Part shown: positions 56,001 to 64,000 of the stretch, piece after piece
How the letters are laid out: each line of letters starts with the position of its first letter
How positions within the stretch are numbered: position 1 is the first letter of the stretch
Source of the DNA: Mrakia gelida
Lineage: Eukaryota > Basidiomycota > Tremellomycetes > Cystofilobasidiales > Mrakiaceae
DNA length: 64,000 nucleotides
NCBI GenBank assembly: GCA_024345305.1
Contig: BRON01000009.1
Coordinates: 1,364,001-1,428,000 of the forward strand
Reading direction: 5' to 3'
Made by a program: the position numbers and the translations under genes
Notes under the pieces: generated by a model
What the model saw: only the letters and a program-made list of their open reading frames with translations
Databases searched by the model: none
Told to the model about the DNA's origin: nothing

Positions 56001-57811
56001 AGGCAGCGAAGAAAAGTCAGAGCGGTTTCCAAGGTCGACGGCGTCGAGAGGTGAACGAACAACAATGGGATTTCGAGAGCAAGTCTGAGAGGAGGAGAAC
56101 GCGACGCGATCAGCTTTGGTTCTCTGTTCAACAAAAGCAGGAAGAGATTGAGACTCACGTTGATAAAATCTCGAAACGGTTCGTTTTTAGACATCTCTCT
56201 CCGTAAGCGAGCTTCGGCGTAAGGGTAGCTTGTGCGAGGAACGAAGGGTGAGCTCAACCGAGTCGACGCGTTCGAGCAGAGAGATGAGCTTGAACTCACT
56301 GCTTCAGATACCGTTCGTAGTCCACCAGTAGATCGAACAGCGAGTCTATGAGAATATCCGATATCGAGCTGGAATAACCCAACTCGAATCAGCTCCCGTC
56401 TCATCTCTTCGAACGTAAAATTCACGAACTCACTGTATGACTGGGTGTGACTCGAGTTGGCGCTCCTGCAGCCTGTAGACCATTCTCGAGTGTTTAGGGA
56501 AGATGCTGTTGATGTTGTGGAAGACTTCGTCTAGGAAAGGTTGAATCTTCTGAGGGGCTGTCACGCCAGAGGAAAGAAGGCAGCCGCGAGACGAGGGAAG
56601 GAGGAGGCGATGAGCTTCGCTTCTCCTTCTCTTTCAACCCCAAATCGCAGAAGAGCTTACCCATGACGTTCGGTCCCACAGTAGCGAGAGGTGTGAAGAA
56701 GCCCTGCAGCCCGACGAAATAAAGATCAAGGTCAGCGTTCGTCCAAAAAAGGAAGACAGAGCTCGAGTCGAGCAGCTCCGGGGAAAGCGTAAGACGACTC
56801 ACGTTCAAGCCTGCCTGCAGGTTCAGCACGTACTCCTGCTCACTCCTGAAGATCTCCCATATCAGCCCTTGTCTCTCTACCTCCTTCTTCTCGAGCGAAT
56901 CCCTGACTCCGGCGGGGACGAGCTCCCACCATTCGAGGGACGAAGGGATCTCGCCAGCTTGCCATTGCTTGAGCTTGTCGATGGTTTCGGCGTGGATTTT
57001 GAACTCGTCGCTGAAGAAGGTAGAGGGTGATGGACGGGTTGTCGAAGCGTCCGGTTGAGGTGGTGGTGGAGTTTTGTGATCTGAGAGGGGAGGCTGAAGG
57101 AGGAGGGAAGAGAAGAGGTCGAGCGTCAGCTCGGTCGGTCAGCTTCGTCCTTCCTTCTCCCTCCCTCGCTGGACGTACGGTATGGTAGAAAGGGCTGCCG
57201 AGTCCATCGTAGGTTCCGTTCCCTCTTCCGTTCTCCCAAGTCTCCCAGCTTCCCTGACCCCGCCTTCCCTGTAGATGTTCTCGCAAAGAAGCCTCTTCCG
57301 CCTGCTGGATCTCCTCCCTTTCCCTTTGAGCTCTCTTCCTCTCCCTGTCCTCGTTCTCACTCAGCCGCATCTCCTCCATCGACACAGCCAGAGCGATAGA
57401 TCTCTCTCGTTCCTCGTCTTCCCAAGAGGATTGCCGTTGAGCTTCGTGATGGTGAGGTGGAGGTGGGAGTGAGGCGGAGGTGAAGTAAGACTCGGGAGGT
57501 CGAGGAGGAGGTGGGGGAGGAGTTTCCTCAGGGAAGTGACCGTGGTAGGAGGAAGGAGGATGAGAGTCCGAGTGTTGATGAGGGATAGAGGGGAGTCTGC
57601 GTCTAGGATGCTGAGGAGGAGTTGGGATTGGGGTTTCTGGGAGTGGAGACTGAACGAACAAGGGAGGAGGGTGGTCGGGCGACGAGGACTGAGGGGTGCT
57701 TGAGCTCGACGCTTCTCCTCCTCCGTGAGAGTGATTGCTATAAGAAGCGAATCGAGCGTTGAGAGCCTGAGCGGGACTGCTCGGAAGTCGATTGGGTCCA
57801 CTCGGAAGCAT
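53084..57811 (-). CDS. ROM2: Rho guanine-nucleotide exchange factor with DH, PH and CNH domains (Rom1/Rom2 type)
   Basis: The likely start is ATG 57811 (MLPSGPNRLPSSPAQALNAR); an extra upstream exon is possible. The first about 350 residues are disordered, with a charged coiled coil (ENEDRERKRAQREREEIQQA). The DH domain begins EVERQGLIWEIFRSEQEYVL then NLQAGLNV, and continues over several exons, including FFTPLATVGPNVMG, FPKHSRMVYRLQERQ, EPFRDFIN and RLSKLGLVLRRLRQITPP. The PH region includes MLFSGKIYRRNRTERDWHGW, LYTFLFDNYLVIT and HRASGKGYSLYVDS. The C-terminal CNH domain is seen in WVKVRKESGEILNGWGENV, GRFLEIRDVFNGGRLVEVLD and RQQARMERMSSYQF. Family members activate Rho1 to drive cell-wall synthesis and the cell-integrity pathway at the plasma membrane. 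About 20 short introns. Stop at 53086-53084. Confidence 0.88.
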
Positions 57812-58256
57812 GCCTGCGAGGGAGAGAGGGTGGTGGGTTGAGGGAAGAGGGAGAAGAAGGAAGGCGAAATCGAAACGTCACCGGGCTCGCGAGAAGGACA
57901 GCTTCCGAGTTTCGTCAAAGTCGCCGTCCTTTTTCTTCCTCGCAGTTTCTTGTGGCCATTCAAGCGAGCTTGGATTATCTTTGGCTGATGATGCAGTTTT
58001 TCTGCTCACACACCTGAAGCGAAGGAAGCGGAGCTGCATCTCGAGGACGTTCAAAATAGCCCTCTCTCGCTCGTCAAAGGGGTCGTTCGAGCTCCAGACG
58101 AGCAGGAAACTCACTCTCGATGTCTTTCGAAAAGGTAACATTCACCTCATCTCCATCTCATCTCACAATCTCTGTACGAGATCCCACCTCTTTTCGACCC
58201 TCTCGCTTCCCTTCTCGCGACGACGCGTCTCCTCCTCCCCCTCTCCCGCCGTCTCT
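57812..58256. other. 5' region of the RhoGEF gene
   Basis: About 445 bases between the reductase stop and the RhoGEF start, both on the minus strand. A minus frame crossing 57963-57830 is open and could be an extra first exon of the RhoGEF, but no ATG and donor pair is convincing. Confidence 0.35.
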
Positions 58257-60242
58257 TCACCATCCCCTCGCGATGAACGAGTCGAGAGCTGGAGCACGAA
58301 ACCAAGCCGACTCGTATCAGCTCGCATCTCGTCTCTTCGAACGCCAAACGAAGCGAACTCACTGTCCTGGACGCTCTTCTCGAACGAAGTCAACTCCAGG
58401 CCCAACACCTTCTTCGCCTTCTCGGACGAACAGACTCGGGCAGTCTTGGGATTGTTCGCCTCCTTAGCTGCTCCAGCCTTCCCGACGGGGATTCCAGGAA
58501 TCTCAGGGTGGTGAGTGTTGAAGAAGTCGGTGAGGTCTAAGGGGCGGAAAGGGAAAGGCGAAACGGCGACGCGTCAGTTCGTGACCCGCTCTCTTCGCTC
58601 GAACTCGACGACGGAGACGAAAGAAGGGAGGGACGACGAACCCTGGAAGCAAGTAGGCCCTTGAGAGATGATGAATCGATGACCTGAAGCGTCGGGGATG
58701 GTGAGGGCCTTGAGGTGCGCGGAGGAGACTGAGCGTGAAACGAACGAGACGAACGAGTCAGTTTCAAATTCGAGCGAGACGCGACGAACAAAGAGGGCAA
58801 GAAGTCGCTCACCATCTCGAACGTCGATCCAATTGATGAGAGGGTAAGGGAGCATCTCAGCGGTGATCTTGCCCTTCCAGACGGACGAGATGAAGGTGGC
58901 GGAGGTGTTGAGTTGGTCGATGGACGCGACTTGGTGGAGGATGGGCTGGGGAACGAGGGGGTGGGCGTGAGTCAGCTCGATATTTTGGATCGAGATGGGG
59001 AGAGTGAATAGACCTAAGAGGTGGAAAGAGAGACTTACCCCGTAGATGAGAGGAGGGTTGATAACGGCGAGTCCCCACGACGGCTTGTGCTTCTCGACGA
59101 ACGACCAGGCTGCTCTTTCGGCGAGGACTTTGGAGGCTGAGAAGGGAGGAAGAGAACCAGTGTTAATCTATGTATGGGACGTCGTGGAGTGCGCCGGAAC
59201 GACTCACTGTTGTACTTGTGGTCGTTCGTGGTTTGAAGACCAAGCTTTTCGACAAGTCGAACCGAATCGTCGTTCCAGTCGACCTCAGTGTACGTGTAAG
59301 GAAGAGGCTCAGGGTGAGTGATGGAGACGGTGGACCCGGTTCTGGGGTCGAAGGGAAGAAGGAGCGAGATCAGCGAACGAAGATAGCAAACAAGGCGAGA
59401 CGCATCGAGGAAAGAGAAGTGACGAACCCAACGACTCGTTTGAGATCGGGAGCGAACTTGAGAGCTGATTCGAGGATCGAGACAGTTCTGTGAGACACGG
59501 GAGAGGAGTAAAGTCAGCGAGCAAAGAAGAGATATCTAGGAGAAGAAGGAAGCGATAAGAAGTCGAGGAAGACGCGACGAACCCATCAACAGCAGGTCGG
59601 ATGATCGACTCAGGGTCTTCAGCATTGTGGTGGAAAGGAGAGGCGACGTGAACGATTCCCGAGACACCCTCAACAGCCGTATCGAAGGCTCCGGTCTAGA
59701 AAGAGCAGAAACGAGAAGAGAGAAGCGACGCGTCAGTTTCGAACCTCCACGCCGCGACGCGACTCGACGAGCAGTAAGACTCACGACTCCGATGTCTTTG
59801 ACGATGGTGTAAGTGAACTTCTGGTTCTTCTTTTTGAAGAGCTCGACGAGGTAGTCTCCCTGCGTCGATGAGGAAAGAGACGAGAAGTCAGCTCGGACCA
59901 GAACCAAACGAGTTCGCCCTCGAGAGTTTCTCCGCCCTCACCTTATCGGGACTCCTGACGGTTCCGATGACCTCAAAACCCTGATCGAGGAGGTCTGTGA
60001 TGATCCAAGCGGCGAGGAAGCTGAGAAGGAAGAGGGAGATGGGTGAGCTCGACGTGACGAGACGCAGCTGAGCTCGAAAAAGCGATCGTTCTCACCCTGA
60101 GGCTCCCGAGACGAGGATCTGAGGGGCAGAGGAAAGAGACGGTCAGTTTCAGCTTTGATCTCGAGGTCAAAGAGAGCGAACGGACCTTGGAACCCTTGGA
60201 AGGAATGGAGAGAGAAGCGGCGGAGGGGTACTGAGGGTTCAT
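58257..60242 (-). CDS. Extended short-chain dehydrogenase, Gre2/ketoreductase-like
   Basis: The start is MNPQYPSAASLSIPSKGSK (60242) and the product runs over about ten short exons. Exon 2 holds ILVSGASG|FLAAWIITDLLD, the TGXXGXX NAD(P)-binding loop with Val-Ser replacing Val-Thr, and VIGTVRSPDKG follows strand 2. Then come TGAFDTAVEGVSGIVHVASP, the catalytic-region VDWNDDSV, and YN|ASKVLAERAAW, which carries the YXXXK pair split near the exon end. Later blocks are SWGLAVINPPLIYG, INWIDVRD|VSSAHLKAL and KKVLGLELTSFEKSVQD|TLDSFIARGW with TGA at 58259-58257. This is the extended SDR group that includes yeast Gre2 (methylglyoxal and carbonyl reductase) and dihydroflavonol-reductase-like enzymes, using NADPH in the cytosol. 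The substrate is not predictable. Confidence 0.87.
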
Positions 60243-60408
60243 TGTTTGCTGGTAGAGAAAAGGGGGAGAGTGAGAGGTGGAAGGTCGATGGTGGAAGTGG
60301 ACTCGCATCCTCGACTCTTTTCAAGAGATCGGGAAGGACGACACGTCAGCAGAAGGGCGGCGAGCAAACATGCCAGCTCAGCAGCGCTCGGAGAGAACGT
60401 GAGTAAGA

Positions 60409-60949
60409 CTACGCGGCGACCTCGCAAGGGGCCAAAGCCGAACCAGATCTCTCTGGATTTTTTGCACAGAGGTGGAGGTCAGCCTTACTTCGGGAGAGCT
60501 GGCGAGCCCAGGAGAACGAGAAGAACGCATGGGTTGAGGAATCGAGTGACGAGAGGCTGACGGGCGGGCTCGAGCGAATCGAGAGAAGAGTACGAGGTAT
60601 AGGTCCATGCATAAGCGATCGAGGCAGTGAGGTACTGATACGAAGAGGCGAGAATAAAGGGGGGAAGGTCAGCCAACCCGTCGACGAGGAGAAGGGAGAC
60701 AAAGAGATGAGACTCGGCAGGAAAGCTCACCTTCCGACGCGGCTTCGCGACGAGACGAAAGCAGTTTGGGCGAGGAAAGACTGAGGTTTTTCGAATTCGA
60801 AGGATAGAGGAGTAGTCGCAAAGTAGAGGGAGGGAATGATGAGCCTGGAAAGGGGAAGGAAGAGCGACAAAACGAGCACGACGCGTCAGTTCGCAGGGTC
60901 TCGATCTCGAACGACGAAGAGCCAAAAAAGAGAAGAGACTCACGTTCTC
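60409..60949 (-). CDS. Small exon cluster behind the F-box gene, unknown
   Basis: Directly after the F-box protein stop (60952-60950) the minus strand continues GGAGAAC|GTGAGT, a good donor. The intron (about 60943-60845) has an AACTGACGCGTC branch region and CCAG acceptor. The next exon ends AAGCCGCGTCGGAAG|GTGAGC. After another intron comes YLTASIAYAWTYTSYSSLDS, ending PCVLLVLLGSPALPE, and a last tiny exon VAA with TAG at 60411-60409. The splice sites are convincing but no start codon is visible. It may be spliced 3' untranslated sequence of the F-box gene, or a small membrane protein whose first exon I missed. Confidence 0.4.
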
Positions 60950-63022
60950 CTAGGTCGAAGGAGTAAAGTGGCGATCCAGAGTGTAGGCAGGTTTGAAGTC
61001 AGGTTCCTGTTCGAAGAGGGGAGGTCTTTCCCAACGAACGAGCTCGTCGAGCAACTCCTCGTCCTCCTCGAAGAACGGGCGGAAGAAGCAGTAGCAGACG
61101 TGTTGTCTGAGTGCTTTTTGGGAGAAGATAGATGAAGAGTTGACCCACGAGCTCCTTCTGGACTCCAAAGCTACCTGGTATCGACTCATCGCATACAACA
61201 CCCACTTCAGCACCTCCAGGCTCGGCGACGCGACGTCCACCAGCTTCCTCCAGTCGGCGTCGAAGGGAGCGGCCAGAGACTCGAGCCTTCTTCCGTCGAG
61301 GAGTCCAGAGTTGAAGAGTCGATCTCGAAGATCGCTCCTATCGGATTCGGTGAGAGGGTATCTCCAGGGCTCTTCGCCAGGATTCGAAGAGCCGCGAGGG
61401 AGGGTGAGGAACGGTTCCTCCTCGTCGAGATCGAGTACCTCCAGCAAGTCTTGAGCATTGCAGGAGTCCATTCTCGGATCTTGCGGTAGGTCGAAGTTTG
61501 AGGAGAAGGTGAGAGTCCGAAGGAACTTGAAGCCAGCAAAGGAGGCGATGGTTTGAGAGAGCTGAAGAAAGGAGAAGAAAGAGGAGGTCGCGTTAGTTCT
61601 CGTCTTCGTCTCGCCGACCAAGCGAGTCTACGCAAGCGAGGTCACCTCTGGGGTATCAAAGCAGCCGAAAACACGGAGTTCCTCGAGGTTCGGGAACGCG
61701 AGGACCAGACCCTCGACGGCGGGCGTCGTCAACGATGGTGTCCGGGTCGAATCGTCCTCGCATCGTTCCATCGTGAAACCGACGACGTTCCTCTTACCCT
61801 GCTTCTCCTCGAAAGTGACGGCAATCGAGGCCATGGGTCCAAGAGCGTCCCAAGGGACGGTAGCGTTGCTCGACATGCCTTCCAGTCCGTCGACGAAGGA
61901 GAAAGCGCGCCAGGGAAGACGAACGAGCTCGGACTCGTCGCTCCACGAGTCGTACTTGAACTCGAGTCGATGGAGGAGGGGATGCTTCTCGAGGAAGAGA
62001 GAGAGCCAATCCGTTTCGGTGAGGAGATAAGGTGAAGGAATGATGGAGGAAGTCGTGATGCTGAAGGAGGTGAGACCAGAGATGGGAGTCTCGAGGAGGA
62101 GGGGAAGGGGAAAGCCGTCGTCTTGAAGGTTGGAAAGGTGGATGGATCGGACGTGGAGGTGGTGGTACGAGACGAAGGAGAGGATACTGTTGTAGAATTG
62201 ATGAGGAGGGAGGATGGCGTCCCGTAGTTCGAAGGGATCCGAGTGGGGATACGTGATTTCGTCGACGGTGAGGTGATGGGAGCGAGGACGCCGAAAGGAG
62301 AGGTCGTAAGGCGTTAAAGGGGAGTACCATCGTCCGTACGAGAGGTCCTGAAGGGAGGGATGGCAGAGAATCGCTTGTTCAAGCGGTCCGTTGAGGACGA
62401 GCGGCGCGTCCACGAATCCGTCCTCGTCGATCTTGAACGTCTCGAGCTTCGGAAGAAGGCTGATCGCTACAGCGATGATGCTGAGGATGTCGTGTCCGTG
62501 GCTGAGGTATAGGGAAGACTTATCTCCTACACGAACCTGCACAACTCTACAGACAGAAGGAGAGACGGGGCAGCGTTGGCTTGCTACATTGAAGGAGGGC
62601 GAGAGAGCGAGGAGTCTGAACGAACCTGACGAGATGGGCCAGTGATTCAGTTCCAGCTATACTCAAGAGCGATCCAGCCACGCGCAGCGACAGCTTGATT
62701 CTCATGTTCCTAAAGAGAAGTGGTCGAGCGATCTTGAACAGTAGAAGAAAGGAAGAAGAAAGGGAAGACGAGCCTGGGGGTTAGTTTGATCGAGCTCAAC
62801 ATTTCCTTCCCTCTCCCGCCCTTGCTCCGTCTCCGCTTCTTCTCCTCGGCCTTCCCACGCATACGGCAGCCCGCTCACCTCTCTGAAGACCTTGCTCGTC
62901 GCATGGACGGCCGGCAAGTCCTCTCGACGAGCCTTCTTGATGATCTCGGAGAGGAGCTCGAAGGGAAGTCCAGGGATTCGAGTCGACGTTGAAGGGGGGG
63001 AGCTGAGTTGGAGGAGGGACAT
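60950..63022 (-). CDS. F-box protein with LRR-like C-terminal region
   Basis: ATG at 63022 starts MSLLQLSSPPSTSTRIPG, followed by the F-box LPFELLSEIIKKARREDLPA and VHATSKVFRE, ending at a GTGAGC donor. A later exon gives LSLRVAGSLLSIAGTESLAH. The large exon from about 62540 reads KSSLYLSHGHDILSIIAVAI and SLLPKLETFKIDED, with further LR-type spacing (SIHLSNLQDDGF, LHRLEFKYDSW, GLVLAFPNLEELRVFGCF), a divergent leucine-rich layout. The last exon, after an intron at about 61650-61565, starts LSQTIASFAGFKFLRTLTFS and ends RHFTPST with TAG at 60952-60950. Role: probable SCF substrate receptor. It belongs to the common basidiomycete type of F-box protein, distinct from the 473/63409 family by the LPFELL motif. 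Confidence 0.8.
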
Positions 63023-63408
63023 CTCGCAGACTTCGGTAGGGGTGGGAATAAAGCGAGTGGGAGAGAGTTGAGGAAGGGAAGGGAAGGAAGGGGGGGGGAG
63101 GGTCTGTGGAAGTCGGGAGGAAGAAAGGGAGGGATGGAACGATGAGCTCGAAGTTTCAGAGGAAGGTTGAGGGCGGTCGTCAAGGGACGAAACTTCTGCT
63201 ATTTCTGGTGTTTTTTTTGTTCAGAGAGTATATGTAGAGTCCTTTCGACAGATACAACGCCAAAAAATCGGCTTTTGTATCTGGCTGAAGAGGGAAAGAC
63301 CATCTCCACAGCCCTTCCAACATCGAAGCGTGCTCTCCTTTCCGTTCTCCTCCCAACGTCCAGCATCGATAGCCCTTCCATCTTCCCTGGATCGTAAATT
63401 CCTCGAGC
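63023..63408. promoter_or_regulatory. Divergent 5' region between two F-box-type genes
   Basis: 386 bases between the F-box start at 63022 on the minus strand and the F-box-like start at 63409 on the plus strand. It contains a G-rich run near 63080-63100 and a T run at 63210-63220. No factor sites can be named. Confidence 0.45.
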
Positions 63409-64000
63409 ATGGAGCCTCAGACCCTTCTCCCCCCTTGCCGACCTCTTCCTACTCTCCCAATCGAGATGCAGCAGCATGTTTTGCGCTTCTGCGATCCCTC
63501 CACCCTTTACAACACCTCCCTCGTCTCCCTCGCCTTCCTCGAGCTCTCCTCCCCGATCCTCTACGAAGAAATCGAGATCACTGGACTCTCGAATCTGGAG
63601 CTGCTTTTCTGCTCAAGAGTGAGTCGGATTTCGACGTCTCTGAATGAGTTTCGAGGAGAGAAGCAGACGAGGCGATGAAGATCGAGCTCACCTTCCTCCC
63701 TCCTTCCTCCTCTTCTCCTCCTCCTCCTTCTGACCAGGACGGTACTACCCAAACCCAAGTCGCACCCTTCCTCGCGCTCTCCCACATCCGAACCTTCACC
63801 ATCCTCGCAACTTCAGATTACGGAGGAACCCTCAAGCTCTCTCAAGATCGACTGACCTCCTCCTCCATCGCCGTCGACCTCCTCACCTTCCGCCCCTTCG
63901 CGATCAAGCAGAACTTCAAAAACCTCCGCAACCACAATACGGAGGACGAACAGGAACTCGATCGATGGGACGCTCTCACCCCCTTCTTCAACCCAAACAC
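63409..64000 (+). CDS. F-box-like family protein, copy 4 (cut by window end)
   Basis: Exon 1 (63409-63618, 70 codons) starts MEPQTLLPPCRPLPTLPIEM and carries QQHVLRFCDPSTLYNTSLVS then LAFLELSSPILYEEIEITGL, ending LLFCSR. The phase-0 intron (63619-63737) has a CTGACCAG end and is at the position shared by all copies. Exon 2 (from 63738) reads DGTTQTQVAPFLALSHIRTF, then TILATSDYGGTLKLSQDRLT, and stays open to the window edge, with DRWDALTPFFNPN at the end. This is the cleanest copy in the window and serves as the reference for judging breaks in copies 1 and 2: at the position of the TGA in copy 1 it has Gly. F-box function (SCF receptor) is inferred from the motif. Confidence 0.8.

Overview
The window is eukaryotic nuclear DNA from a fungus, most likely a GC-rich basidiomycete yeast. 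A red-yeast relative (Microbotryomycetes, Rhodotorula/Sporobolomyces-like) is my inference from gene content and style. Genes sit close together on both strands. Almost every gene is split by many short introns, mostly about 50-120 nt, with donor GTGAGT/GTAAGT/GTTCGT, branch site CTGAC/CTAAC and acceptor CAG/TAG. I saw no bacterial operons, insertion sequences, CRISPR arrays, rRNA or convincing tRNA genes. All gene models below were assembled by eye from splice signals and reading frame, so exon edges are inferences.

Layout. 1-319: 5' end of a minus-strand gene. 473-3511: an F-box-like gene followed at once by a secreted protein. 3920-5916 (-): a disordered acidic protein with a C-terminal coiled coil. 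6587-8772: a second F-box-like copy that looks decayed. 8780-9230: a GA-rich tract. 9234-11659 (-): a coiled-coil protein with an F-box-like exon just upstream. 11991-13690: a Siw14-type phosphatase. 14022-18925: a cytosolic phospholipase A2/lysophospholipase. 19276-22864: a GRR1-type F-box/LRR protein. 23645-26643: a mitochondrial DEAD-box helicase (MRH4-like). 27287-about 31134 (-): a membrane-anchored aspartyl protease. 31379-32766: another F-box-like protein. 33234-36280 (-): a sugar-porter MFS transporter. 36790-37798 (-): an unresolved exon cluster. 37799-39398 (-): a SAM methyltransferase. 39707-41640: Rrp8 rRNA methyltransferase. 42008-46929: a WDR44/Dgr2-like WD40 protein. 47480-48350 (-): a SUR7/PalI-like four-TM protein. 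48708-50270 (-): unresolved exons. 50782-52625 (-): a GH18 chitinase-like protein. 53084-57811 (-): a Rom2-type RhoGEF with DH, PH and CNH regions. 58257-60242 (-): a Gre2-like extended SDR. 60409-63022 (-): an F-box protein with a small exon cluster behind it. 63409-64000: a third F-box-like family member, cut by the window edge.

Themes. First, F-box-type genes are dense: seven loci (473, 6587, 11659, 19276, 31379, 63022 and 63409). Four belong to one family with a conserved phase-0 intron at the same place, and at least two of those have disrupted frames. SCF ubiquitin-ligase substrate receptors are the likely role. Second, several genes serve the cell surface or wall-stress biology: the Rho1 GEF, SUR7/PalI-like protein, GH18 enzyme, aspartyl protease and secreted beta-sandwich protein. 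Third, splicing is unusual. There is a candidate single-nucleotide exon in the phosphatase gene, a 6-nt exon in the protease gene, and an 8-bp palindrome GACGCGTC fused to the intron branch site (CTGACGCGTC) in many introns on both strands.
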